Shown here: positions 24,918 through 32,992 of the stretch, one piece after another | Layout of the letters: each line of letters opens with the position of its first letter | Numbering within the stretch: position 1 is the stretch's first letter | DNA from: an uncultured Mailhella sp. | GTDB taxonomy: Bacteria > Desulfobacterota > Desulfovibrionia > Desulfovibrionales > Desulfovibrionaceae | NCBI GenBank assembly: GCA_910578585.1 | Contig: CAJTRG010000005.1 | Coordinates: 73,544 to 137,543, forward strand | Direction of reading: 5' to 3' | Length of the DNA: 64,000 nucleotides | Position numbers and translations under genes: made by a program | The notes under the pieces: generated by a model | What the model was told of the DNA's origin: nothing | The model's input: the letters and a program-made list of their open reading frames with translations, nothing else | The model's database searches: none

Positions 24918-26225
24918 ATGGATCTTAACAGCTATTTTAAAATCAAAGAAAAAGGTTCTTCTGTCCGCACAGAAATTATGGCGGGTCTCACAACCTTTAT
25001 GACTATGGCATACATTCTTGCCGTCAACCCCACTATTTTAAGCGCAACTGGCATGGATGCAAGTTCTGTTTTTGCAGCAACAGCAATCAGTTCTGCCATT
25101 TCAACGCTGGTTATGGCTCTTTATGCAAACCTGCCTATCGGCCTTGCGCCCGGCATGGGCATCAACGCCTTTTTTGCCTACAGTGTTTGCCTGGGCATGG
25201 GCTATTCCTGGCAGTTTGGGTTAACTGTTGTTTTGATTGAAGGTTTTATCTTTATTTTCCTGACTGTCACCAACTTGCGCGAAAGCATTCTGAACTGTAT
25301 TCCGCTGCCGCTCAAACATGCGATTTCTGCGGGCATTGGGCTTTTTATTGCCTTTATCGGCCTGCAGTCTTCCGGCATTGTTGTGGCTAATCCAGCCACC
25401 CTTGTTTCCATGGGCGATATTGCCAGCCCCAAAGCATTTGTCACTGTGATTGGACTTGCAGCCATTGCCATTATGCTTGTACGTGGCGTGCGCGGTGCTT
25501 TGCTCTACGGTATTTTCTTTGCCACCATTGTCGGTGTATTTAACGGCGTAACCCAGCTTGGCGATTTATCTTTCTCCAGTTTAATTTCCCTGCCGAGCGT
25601 TGCCCCAACTTTCTGGCAATTTGATTTTTCACAAATTTTCACCACCGATATGCTGATTATTTTGTCAACCTTGCTTTTCGTTGACCTTTTCGACACAGTA
25701 GGCACTCTGGTTGGCGTTGCCACAAAGGGTAATCTGCTGGACGAGAACGGCAAACTTCCTCAAGCAAAGCAAGCTTTCTTTGCTGACGCTATCGGTTCTG
25801 TTGTGGCTGCTATTTTTGGTACTTCTGCCGTTACTTCCTATGTGGAAAGTGCCGGCGGTGTTGCAGCGGGCGGCCGTACCGGTTTGACCGCGCTGACTAT
25901 TGCCTGTCTCTTCACGGTTTCCTTGCTTCTGGCGCCGATTTTCCTCATAATTCCGGCTGCGGCAACGGCTTCTACCCTGATTATTGTGGGCCTCTTCATG
26001 GTTACTTCTTTGAAGGAAGTGGATTTTGACGATTATGCCCTTGGCATCCCCATGTTTGTAACAATCCTTGGTATTCCGCTAACCTACAGTATTGCCAACG
26101 GCATTGCCTGGGGTATTATCAGTTACGTGGTGATTTATCTTTTGGCGGGCAGAATCAAGAAAGTTCATCCGCTCGCCACTATTCTTGCCGTTTTATTTAT
26201 TGCCAAGTATGTTTTCGCTTTATAA
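24918..26225 (+). CDS. NCS2/AzgA-type purine permease
   Basis: A 435-aa permease of the NCS2 family, AzgA-like branch, importing hypoxanthine, guanine or adenine with protons. Family features are EIMAGLTTFMTMAYILAVNP, LPIGLAPGMGINAFFAYSV and DLFDTVGTLVGVATKG near the substrate site, then GTSAVTSYVESAGGVAAGGRTG. About 13 helices are expected. The ATG at 24918 follows GGGAGATAAA and gives the usual N-terminus; an in-frame extension of 50 residues back to 24768 looks non-coding. I checked the leader for a purine riboswitch and found none. Confidence 0.93.
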   Translation: MDLNSYFKIKEKGSSVRTEIMAGLTTFMTMAYILAVNPTILSATGMDASSVFAATAISSAISTLVMALYANLPIGLAPGMGINAFFAYSVCLGMGYSWQFGLTVVLIEGFIFIFLTVTNLRESILNCIPLPLKHAISAGIGLFIAFIGLQSSGIVVANPATLVSMGDIASPKAFVTVIGLAAIAIMLVRGVRGALLYGIFFATIVGVFNGVTQLGDLSFSSLISLPSVAPTFWQFDFSQIFTTDMLIILSTLLFVDLFDTVGTLVGVATKGNLLDENGKLPQAKQAFFADAIGSVVAAIFGTSAVTSYVESAGGVAAGGRTGLTALTIACLFTVSLLLAPIFLIIPAAATASTLIIVGLFMVTSLKEVDFDDYALGIPMFVTILGIPLTYSIANGIAWGIISYVVIYLLAGRIKKVHPLATILAVLFIAKYVFAL

Positions 26226-26246
26226 AAACTCTGCACAATAAAAGAG

Positions 26247-26284
26247 AAAGCCTGTTCATAACAACTGAACAGGCTTTTTATTTT
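26247..26284. terminator. Bidirectional terminator between purine permease and assT
   Basis: AAGCCTGTTCA and TGAACAGGCTT form an 11-bp stem with T- and A-runs on both sides, serving two convergent genes. Confidence 0.88.
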
Positions 26285-26298
26285 GTTTGATTTTTTCT

Positions 26299-27723
26299 TT
26301 AGAAACAATCAGAAGCTTGATTCATTATTTTTGGAGGTTTGCTTCCATTTGGAGAGGGTTTGAAATCAAGCAAGGTCTTCCAGTCAGGGCAATTGGGAGC
26401 AAGCTTGCGGATGGGCTTAAGGTCACGGCCTTTCAGCTGAGCTGAATCAGCAGCATAACGGAAAGAACGGTGGATTTGTGTCCATGGATTTTCATCCTTC
26501 TTCACGCAATATGCTTCATCGCCGGACATTGGGTTGACAAATTCCCAGACAACTTCACCTTTTGGCGTTACTTCAAACAAGTGACCATTGTTGGTTGAAG
26601 TAATTTGCCAGTTGCCGTTAGGAAGTTTTTGTGCAGCACTTTGATAATCTGAATAGAAGCTGTTGGCATCACCGGTTTTGAAAGTCCAGACAATTTCACC
26701 GCCATTGAATGTGCCGTCACGTTTAATTTCGTAAACAGCGCTGTAGTTGCCGTTTGGACGCATGGTACCATTATCAAAAATACTTACGTTGCCATTGGGC
26801 AGCCAGTTACAGTCGTGGGAACCGAACAAAATTTGGTCGCCGTTGCGGGCATAGCCTTGAACTTTTGTACCTAAGCCGTATGTATATGGATTCCCCCAGC
26901 GCCAAACCATTTTCTTGGTTTTGCGGTCAATAATATACATTTCGCCCCAGTCACGGGAGTTCACAAGGTATTGGTCAGTTTTTGGGTTGTAACGGATAGA
27001 GTTCCAATGTGTCCAGTCCGGGCCTGCCATATAGGCGGGATCATAACCGTATGGAAGGTGATAATTGGGGTTCCATTGGTCTTTTGCTGTACCGATATGA
27101 TCTTTTACATGGAATTCCCAAACAACATTGCCCTTGGGGTCTACTTCAATAATGGAATCCGGCCATACGCCTTCCAAAACTTTGCCGTCAGGATATTTAA
27201 ATCCGTTCTTGTAGATGGTTGGGTCATGAGGTTCACGCCCCTTGGCAATCATTTCATCCCAGGACATTTTTTCCCAAACAAGCATAGCGGTATTGCCGTT
27301 GGGCAAACGGTCAAAGCCATGGTGGGCAACTTTGTTCTTGTCGCGAATAGTGTGTTCCCATACAAGATTGCCGTCCCAGTCGTATTCACGAAGTGAACCG
27401 TGCCAGCCGCCAAAGGTTACGGGAGTATCAGGGCCTTGTTCTGCGCGGAGCAAATGGCCATTGGGGAGAAGTTCTGCCATAAAAGCCTGACGGCCGTTAT
27501 GATCCCATTCATGTACAACATTACCTTCAAGATCAATAAGATATGTTTTTGTGCCACCCAAATGGTTGGTATAAAGCACATATCCGCCATAGGATTTGTC
27601 TTTTTGATAATGAAGAACACCTAAAGGGCCGCAAATAGCCTCATATGCTTCAGAAACAGATGGGCTGAGACATACGCCGGCAGCTAAAACTGCACTGGCT
27701 AAAATTGAAACAAGTTTACGCAT
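26299..27723 (-). CDS. assT: Periplasmic arylsulfate sulfotransferase
   Basis: A 474-aa exported enzyme of the bacterial ASST family, which moves sulfuryl groups between phenolic compounds without PAPS. It has a signal peptide (hydrophobic residues 4-22, cleavage near SEAYEA) and six repeated beta-propeller strands of the NGN/GNVVWE type. Candidate catalytic residues are His in DWTHWNSIRY, His in GSHDCNWLPNGN and the following FDNG; the family uses a sulfated His. No dsb partner genes are adjacent. It has its own promoter region with an inverted repeat and a good GGAG ahead of the ATG. In a gut sulfidogen it could desulfonate host or drug phenyl sulfates. Confidence 0.9.
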   Translation of the reverse strand: MRKLVSILASAVLAAGVCLSPSVSEAYEAICGPLGVLHYQKDKSYGGYVLYTNHLGGTKTYLIDLEGNVVHEWDHNGRQAFMAELLPNGHLLRAEQGPDTPVTFGGWHGSLREYDWDGNLVWEHTIRDKNKVAHHGFDRLPNGNTAMLVWEKMSWDEMIAKGREPHDPTIYKNGFKYPDGKVLEGVWPDSIIEVDPKGNVVWEFHVKDHIGTAKDQWNPNYHLPYGYDPAYMAGPDWTHWNSIRYNPKTDQYLVNSRDWGEMYIIDRKTKKMVWRWGNPYTYGLGTKVQGYARNGDQILFGSHDCNWLPNGNVSIFDNGTMRPNGNYSAVYEIKRDGTFNGGEIVWTFKTGDANSFYSDYQSAAQKLPNGNWQITSTNNGHLFEVTPKGEVVWEFVNPMSGDEAYCVKKDENPWTQIHRSFRYAADSAQLKGRDLKPIRKLAPNCPDWKTLLDFKPSPNGSKPPKIMNQASDCF

Positions 27724-27779
27724 TTTCTCTCCTTTATCTTATAGATTTGTATTTAAATCCTATCAGCTCAATCAAAATA

Positions 27780-27803
27780 AAAATGTAAACTATGCTACAT
27801 TTT
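27780..27803. promoter_or_regulatory. Inverted repeat AAAATGTA-N8-TACATTTT upstream of assT
   Basis: A perfect 8-bp inverted repeat with an 8-bp spacer ends about 57 bp upstream of the assT start. The spacing and dyad are those of a dimeric regulator site; no regulator gene is adjacent. Confidence 0.45.
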
Positions 27804-27890
27804 TCACAAAAAAATTTAAGAGATTTTCCCATTCTTTTGCCTTTGTTGCATCCATAAATTTTACCGCAAAGCAAACACAGCCATTAATCC

Positions 27891-27916
27891 AAAAAGCCTG
27901 TCAAATTGACAGGCTC
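27891..27916 (-). terminator. Rho-independent terminator after the second GT8 gene
   Basis: Read leftward, AGCCTGTCAA and TTGACAGGCT pair as a 10-bp stem followed by TTTTT. It lies a few bases after the stop of the glycosyltransferase gene that ends at 27922. Confidence 0.88.
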
Positions 27917-27921
27917 TTTGA

Positions 27922-29025
27922 TCAGCGCAAACTGTTTATCCAATACAGGGCTTGTTCTTTCCACAAAGAAAAATATTTACGCAGCCAATAGAAATACCAG
28001 TATTTTTCATAACGTTTCTTGCGTTCTTCACACCTTGCTATAATGCGCTGATAGGCTTCACTGTGCCGAAACGCCATAAGCTCCGCAGAAAAGACAGGAG
28101 TCTTTTCCGCATATTCCCACCACAGGGGAATATATTCATTATACACAGCCATACTGTTTGAAAACAAATAAGGCGAAGAGCTCCAGGGCTTTTGCATATA
28201 ATGCAGAACACAAGGCTCAGCATAGGGCTTTAAATCCACACCATACTGTTTTAATTGCTTTTCCGCATCATGAACAATTTCTTTATCAACCCCTGACATA
28301 TACATATCATATTTAAAATCCAGGACTTTGAAATTATTTTTAACAGCATAATTCAAGGCATCCTGATCGGGATATCGAGCCTTGTATTTTTTCAAAAACC
28401 AGGCGACTTTTCCCTCAATATTCTCTTCTTTCCATTTTTCAAGATTAACAAGCATTACCCCTGCACAAAAATAATATTCATGGGTATGGAAAGAATACCT
28501 TTTCTCACCTTTTTGCTGCGGAAGAAGAATTTCTTTTTGCAATTTTTGCGCAGCCAGTTTATATTGCGCTACAGCACCAATAGCATAGGTATCGAGTTTT
28601 TCGCAAAAAATTTCTCGTATATCAGAAACAACGAGTGTATCACCGTCAAGATACAAATAATAGTTTACTTCTTTTGGCAAAATTTGTGGATATAAGAGAC
28701 GATAATACGTCATGTAATTGCCGCGCCAGGGTGAATAGTCTTTAAAATATTCATCTTTTGCATAAAATATTTCTATACTGCATGGATAAATTGCATTGAG
28801 TTCTTTTTCAAGTAAAGATATTTTATTGACTGTTGATTCGCTTAAATTGTCTGTAATAATATGGAAATAGTATTTTTCTTCTGCTTCATTTTGATTTTCA
28901 ACTATGGCATAAGGCAGTTTATCTTTATAAGAAAAAGAAACATTCGTATTTTTTACAATGCTATACATTGTAACAGCAATATATTGTATATATTTCTCAT
29001 CCCCGCAAAAACCAATATGATACAT
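27922..29025 (-). CDS. GT8-family glycosyltransferase, second of a tandem pair
   Basis: A 367-aa family 8 (LPS galactosyl/glucosyltransferase-like) enzyme. The metal-binding DxD is in YLYLDGDTLVVSDI, and YPDQDALNYA and LHYMQKPWSS are the later family motifs. The last ~50 residues are basic and aromatic, suggesting peripheral membrane attachment. The first ~85 residues are nearly identical to those of the neighbour at 29059-30231; the rest differs, so acceptor or donor specificity probably differs. A duplicated leader with a (TA)9 tract and a hairpin precedes it. Confidence 0.88.
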   Translation of the reverse strand: MYHIGFCGDEKYIQYIAVTMYSIVKNTNVSFSYKDKLPYAIVENQNEAEEKYYFHIITDNLSESTVNKISLLEKELNAIYPCSIEIFYAKDEYFKDYSPWRGNYMTYYRLLYPQILPKEVNYYLYLDGDTLVVSDIREIFCEKLDTYAIGAVAQYKLAAQKLQKEILLPQQKGEKRYSFHTHEYYFCAGVMLVNLEKWKEENIEGKVAWFLKKYKARYPDQDALNYAVKNNFKVLDFKYDMYMSGVDKEIVHDAEKQLKQYGVDLKPYAEPCVLHYMQKPWSSSPYLFSNSMAVYNEYIPLWWEYAEKTPVFSAELMAFRHSEAYQRIIARCEERKKRYEKYWYFYWLRKYFSLWKEQALYWINSLR

Positions 29026-29029
29026 TCCT

Positions 29030-29049
29030 GTTCTCCTCTATTGGAGAAC
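29030..29049 (-). promoter_or_regulatory. Hairpin covering the Shine-Dalgarno of the second GT8 gene
   Basis: GTTCTCC and GGAGAAC form a 7-bp stem around a 6-base loop. The second arm contains most of the GAGGAG ribosome-binding site, seven bases before the ATG, so folding would block initiation. The same structure precedes the other GT8 gene. Confidence 0.6.
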
Positions 29050-29058
29050 AAGCATATC

Positions 29059-30231
29059 TTATATATATATATATATAGCAAGAACAATCTCAAGCAAAAC
29101 ACCTGTCCGAATAAACAAATTCTTCTTCTCACGCAAACTGTTGAGCCAATACACAAATCTTCTTTTCCATACAGAAACCTTTTTGCGCAGCCAATAAAAA
29201 TAACGATATTTTTCATAGCGAAGTTTCCGTTTTTCATCTCTTTGTATTTGCTGTTTGTAGGCTTCACTTTGTCTGATTTTCATAAGCTCATCAGAAAAGA
29301 CAGGAGTCTTTTCCGCATATTCCCACCACAGGGGGATATATTCATTATAAATAACCGTGTGATTTGAAAAACATAAGCCGGCGGAATTCCAGGGTTTTAA
29401 AATATAATGGATAATATCAGGCTTCTCATATTCATTCAGCATAATGCCATATTCACGCAGCTGTGTATGAACATCCTGCATATAGTTTTTATCAACGCCA
29501 ATAAGATACATATTATATTTAAAATCCAACACTTTAAAATTATCTTTAAAAACATAATTTAATGCATCTTGATCAGGATATTTGACCGCATATGTATTCA
29601 AAAACCAGAAGAATTTTTCTTCGATATGTTCTTCCCGCCATTTATGCATATCAATAAGCATTAAACCAGAAGATAAATTATATTTATGCGTAAAAAATGA
29701 ATACGTTTTCTCGCCTTTATGTTTTGGCGCAAGAATATGCTTCTGTAATTTTTTTGTAATTACATTGTATTGAGCAACAGCTCCAAGTGCATATCCATCA
29801 AGATTGACACAGAAAAGATCTCTAATATCCGCATCAACCAATATATCACCATCCATATATAAAAAATATTTTATTTCTTTTGGCAAAATTTGTGGATATA
29901 AAATACGATAATAAGCTGCATAATTGCCTCGCCATGGAGGACACCCGGCGTACATTTCATCTTTTGCATAATGTATTTCTATACTGCAAGGATAAATTGC
30001 ATTGAGTTCTTTTTCAAGTAAAGATATTTTATTGACTGTTGATTCGCTTAAATTGTCTGTAATAATGTGGAAATAGTATTTTTCTTTTGCTTCATTTTGA
30101 TTTTCAACTATGGCATAAGGCAGTTTATCTTTATAAGAAAAAGAAACATTCGTATTTTTTACAATGCTGTACATTGTAACAGCAATATATTGTATATATT
30201 TCTCATCCCCGCAAAAACCAATATGATACAT
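29059..30231 (-). CDS. GT8-family glycosyltransferase, first of a tandem pair
   Basis: A 390-aa family 8 glycosyltransferase with YFLYMDGDILVDADI (DxD metal site), YPDQDALNYV and IIHYILKPWN. Its 5' ~255 bp, leader and upstream TA tract duplicate those of the next gene. Its 3' end runs into the (TA)9 tract of that gene, so the last residues read IYIYI before TAA; a change in repeat number would alter the C-terminus. Relative to its neighbour, which stops at WINSLR, it has an extra hydrophobic tail of about 20 residues. It probably decorates lipopolysaccharide or other surface glycans. Confidence 0.87.
   Translation of the reverse strand: MYHIGFCGDEKYIQYIAVTMYSIVKNTNVSFSYKDKLPYAIVENQNEAKEKYYFHIITDNLSESTVNKISLLEKELNAIYPCSIEIHYAKDEMYAGCPPWRGNYAAYYRILYPQILPKEIKYFLYMDGDILVDADIRDLFCVNLDGYALGAVAQYNVITKKLQKHILAPKHKGEKTYSFFTHKYNLSSGLMLIDMHKWREEHIEEKFFWFLNTYAVKYPDQDALNYVFKDNFKVLDFKYNMYLIGVDKNYMQDVHTQLREYGIMLNEYEKPDIIHYILKPWNSAGLCFSNHTVIYNEYIPLWWEYAEKTPVFSDELMKIRQSEAYKQQIQRDEKRKLRYEKYRYFYWLRKKVSVWKRRFVYWLNSLREKKNLFIRTGVLLEIVLAIYIYI
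29060..29077. repeat. (TA)9 tract in the leader of the second GT8 gene
   Basis: Nine uninterrupted TA units lie 35-52 bp upstream of the start codon at 29025, between a TTGC element and an AAGATAT element that could be -35 and -10. They also encode the last codons of the preceding GT8 gene. Dinucleotide tracts of this length are prone to slippage. Confidence 0.8.
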
Positions 30232-30235
30232 TCCT

Positions 30236-30255
30236 GTTCTCCTCTATTGGAGAAC
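30236..30255 (-). promoter_or_regulatory. Hairpin covering the Shine-Dalgarno of the first GT8 gene
   Basis: This is an identical copy of the 7-bp GTTCTCC/GGAGAAC stem seen upstream of the other GT8 gene, again enclosing the GAGGAG ribosome-binding site. Confidence 0.6.
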
Positions 30256-30265
30256 AAGCATATCT

Positions 30266-30283
30266 TATATATATATATATATA
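30266..30283. repeat. (TA)9 tract in the leader of the first GT8 gene
   Basis: Nine TA units lie 35-52 bp upstream of the start at 30231, with TTGC directly before them and AAGATAT after them on the coding strand. The surrounding ~50 bp duplicate the leader of the other GT8 gene. Confidence 0.8.
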
Positions 30284-30296
30284 GCAAGGGAAATCA

Positions 30297-30325
30297 CAAA
30301 AAAAAAGCCTGTCAAAGGACAGGCT
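30297..30325 (-). terminator. Rho-independent terminator of the hydroxy-acid oxidase gene
   Basis: AAGCCTGTC and GACAGGCTT pair as a 9-bp stem followed, reading leftward, by a run of T. It lies about 30 nt after the stop at 30355. Confidence 0.88.
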
Positions 30326-30354
30326 TCTTCATATCATATTTTATTAATTATACA

Positions 30355-31392
30355 TTAATATATTTTTGGAATACTGATAAGGTGCATATTGGTTTCCTGC
30401 ACAGATGGGCAGCCCACTAAAACCATGGTAGATTTGAGTTGACCCTTGAGCATTTCAATATACGCCTTGACGCCTTCCGCTTCACCGCCCATGGCAGCAA
30501 TGCTGAATGGTCTGCCAATCAGCACCGCGTCAGCACCAAGAGCCAGCATTTTCAAGATATCCACACCGTCACGAATGCCACCGTCAGCAAGCACAGTGAG
30601 CTGACCTTTGACGCGCTGTGCAATTTCAGGAAGCACATCAGCAACACCCATGGCATGGTCAAGCACACGTCCGCCATGGTTTGAAACAACAATGGCATCA
30701 CAGCCTGCTTCAGCCGCAACACGAGCATCGGCAACAGTCATAATACCTTTTAAGATGAACTTTTTGCCCTTTGCATGCACTTTATCCACAACATTTTTGA
30801 GTTCTTCCGGGCCTTTTGGAGAAACCGGACGACCCATTTTGGCAAGGGTAATCAGCCCTGCAGCATCAATATCCATACCAATAATAGAACAATTGGTAGC
30901 CACGGCTTTTTCCAGTTTTTCATCAAATTCTTTGGCTTCCCAAGGTTTTATAAAGGGAATGCCATAGCCGCCTGCTTCGGTAATAGCGTTAAAACCGCTT
31001 TCATGAATAAAGGCAGGCACGCCGTCGCCCGTACAGCCAATAGTACCGCTTGCTTTACAGCCGTCGACAATGGCTTTGCAATATTGTTCTTCGGTGAGTT
31101 TTCCGCCCATATTGAAAGATACCCCGCCAATAGGAGCAGCCAGCACAGGAATTTCCAAATTGAGCCCCAAAATGGAACAGCTGATTTCAGGATCACGCAC
31201 ATCATGGATAAGCCGCATATTGACGTGAATATTTTTCAATGATTTCATATTATTATGAAAAGCAGAACCAGTGCCGCAGCCGCCCATGCCTGGGGTTTCA
31301 CCCGCGCACACTCTGCCGTCACAAACGGAACAAACACGGCAAAATCCCTGCATACGTTCTTTAGCTATTTTTCTCACTTCTTGCATATCCAT
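30355..31392 (-). CDS. FMN-dependent alpha-hydroxy-acid dehydrogenase with N-terminal Cys cluster
   Basis: A 345-aa TIM-barrel FMN protein related to lactate/glycolate oxidases. It retains VLAAPIGG (FMN), KGIMTVADARVAAEAGCDAI with the flavin Lys, the SNHGGRVLDH active-site His/Arg and LADGGIRDGVDILKMLALGA phosphate loop. Before the barrel is an unusual cluster C18, C21, C24, C29 and C39 in CRVCSVCDGRVCAG, which looks suited to an iron-sulfur centre or zinc. Start at ATG 31392, with GAGGGG before it. It is single and divergent from dapL. The natural substrate is unknown; lactate is only a family-based guess. Confidence 0.87.
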   Translation of the reverse strand: MDMQEVRKIAKERMQGFCRVCSVCDGRVCAGETPGMGGCGTGSAFHNNMKSLKNIHVNMRLIHDVRDPEISCSILGLNLEIPVLAAPIGGVSFNMGGKLTEEQYCKAIVDGCKASGTIGCTGDGVPAFIHESGFNAITEAGGYGIPFIKPWEAKEFDEKLEKAVATNCSIIGMDIDAAGLITLAKMGRPVSPKGPEELKNVVDKVHAKGKKFILKGIMTVADARVAAEAGCDAIVVSNHGGRVLDHAMGVADVLPEIAQRVKGQLTVLADGGIRDGVDILKMLALGADAVLIGRPFSIAAMGGEAEGVKAYIEMLKGQLKSTMVLVGCPSVQETNMHLISIPKIY

Positions 31393-31563
31393 AGAAAGCC
31401 CCTCTTTTTTGCATATAAGTTGATTTTATATAGCATATACAATTTATTTTGTCACTTATTCTTTTTTTCCGCAAAAATTTTTTCTGTGAAAGGGCTCTTT
31501 AACATTGCGTTAAAGAAAATAATTCCTTATAAATACAAAAAGTTATTTTTAAAGTGAGGACGT

Positions 31564-32784
31564 ATGATATTAGCAAATCATTGTTATCAAAACCTTGCCG
31601 GCAGTTATCTTTTTTCTGAAATAGCAAAAAGAGTCAATAAATATTCCAGTGAACACCCTGACAAAAAAATTATTCGCCTTGGCATTGGCGATGTAACCAA
31701 ACCTCTGCCAGACAGCGTTATTGCTGCCCTGCACAAGGCAGTTGACGAACAGGCAACCCCAGAAGGCTTCCGCGGTTACGGCCCTGAACAAGGCTATGAT
31801 TTCTTGCGTGAAACCATTGTGGAAGATTGTTTCAAACAATTTGGCTTTACTAAAGATGAAATTTTTGTCAGCGACGGCGCTAAAAGCGATATCGGCAATT
31901 TCCAGGAACTTTTTGATACATCCTGCAAAATCGCCATTACTGACCCTGTATACCCTGTTTATGCGGACTCAAACGTTATGGCTGGCCGCGCCTCTGCACA
32001 AAAAGACGGACGCTTCCAGGGCATCATTTATCTTTCCTGCACTTCTGAAAACAATTTTGTGCCGGAACTTCCTTCCGAACGCCCTGACATTATTTATTTG
32101 TGCTATCCCAACAACCCCACAGGTACAGTGCTGACCAAGGATCAGCTCAAAGTTTGGGTTGATTATGCCCGCGCCAACGGCAGCCTGATTTTATTTGACT
32201 CTGCCTATGAAGCCTTTATCCGCACTCCTAACGTTCCCCACAGCATTTATGAAATCGAAGGAGCAAAAGAATGTGCTGTAGAATTTAGAAGCTATTCAAA
32301 AATTGCCGGCTTTACCGGACTTCGCTGCGGTTATGTAGTTATTCCTAAGAATTTGTGTCTCAAAACCAGCGACGGCAAAGATGTGCCTCTGCATAATCTG
32401 TGGGTGCGCCGCCAAACCACCAAATACAACGGCACTCCCTATATTGTGCAGCGTGCAGCTCAGGCTGTGCACAGCGCACAAGGCAAAAAGGAAACAAAGG
32501 AACTCATTGACGCATACCTTCTCAATGCAAAGCATATCCGCGAAGGCTTTGCCAATATGGGCCTGACCGTTTACGGCGGTGTGGATGCCCCCTATGTTTG
32601 GCTGAAACTCCCTGTCAATGATTCCTGGAAATTCTTTGATGAACTCCTCACTCAAGTTAATATTGTGGGCACTCCCGGACAAGGCTTTGGCCTTTGCGGT
32701 GAAGGCTATTTCCGCCTGACCGCTTTCGGCAGCCTTGAAAATACCCTTGAAGCCGTCGAACGCCTCAAAAAATTCAAATTCTAA
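31564..32784 (+). CDS. dapL: LL-diaminopimelate aminotransferase
   Basis: A 406-aa PLP enzyme that converts tetrahydrodipicolinate directly to LL-diaminopimelate, for lysine and peptidoglycan. Family features include RLGIGDVTKPLP, GFRGYGPEQGYDFLRETI, YLCYPNNPTGTV and the PLP-lysine in SYSKIAGFTGLRCGY. The closing segment LTAFGSLENTLEA is also typical. GTGAGGA precedes the ATG. The gene is monocistronic with a strong terminator. The DapL route is characteristic of Desulfobacterota, chlamydiae and some archaea. Confidence 0.95.
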   Translation: MILANHCYQNLAGSYLFSEIAKRVNKYSSEHPDKKIIRLGIGDVTKPLPDSVIAALHKAVDEQATPEGFRGYGPEQGYDFLRETIVEDCFKQFGFTKDEIFVSDGAKSDIGNFQELFDTSCKIAITDPVYPVYADSNVMAGRASAQKDGRFQGIIYLSCTSENNFVPELPSERPDIIYLCYPNNPTGTVLTKDQLKVWVDYARANGSLILFDSAYEAFIRTPNVPHSIYEIEGAKECAVEFRSYSKIAGFTGLRCGYVVIPKNLCLKTSDGKDVPLHNLWVRRQTTKYNGTPYIVQRAAQAVHSAQGKKETKELIDAYLLNAKHIREGFANMGLTVYGGVDAPYVWLKLPVNDSWKFFDELLTQVNIVGTPGQGFGLCGEGYFRLTAFGSLENTLEAVERLKKFKF

Positions 32785-32803
32785 AATAAAACAAAATAAT
32801 AGC

Positions 32804-32834
32804 GAAAAACGGAGGATTTTCCTCCGTTTTTTTA
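32804..32834 (+). terminator. Rho-independent terminator of dapL
   Basis: AAAACGGAGGA and TCCTCCGTTTT pair around a short T-loop and are followed by more T, starting about 20 nt after the dapL stop. Confidence 0.92.
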
Positions 32835-32992
32835 TGATTTTTTTACGCAAAATTTGACTTGCACTAAAAAATATATTGAAGTAAATGTAGTTCTGAAAAT
32901 AACAAATTATCGTTGTGCCACACTGGCAAATTCAAAAAAATTTGACTTGCTCATACGCTGAGAGCTTTTGCTCCCACGTAGAAGGAACTGAG

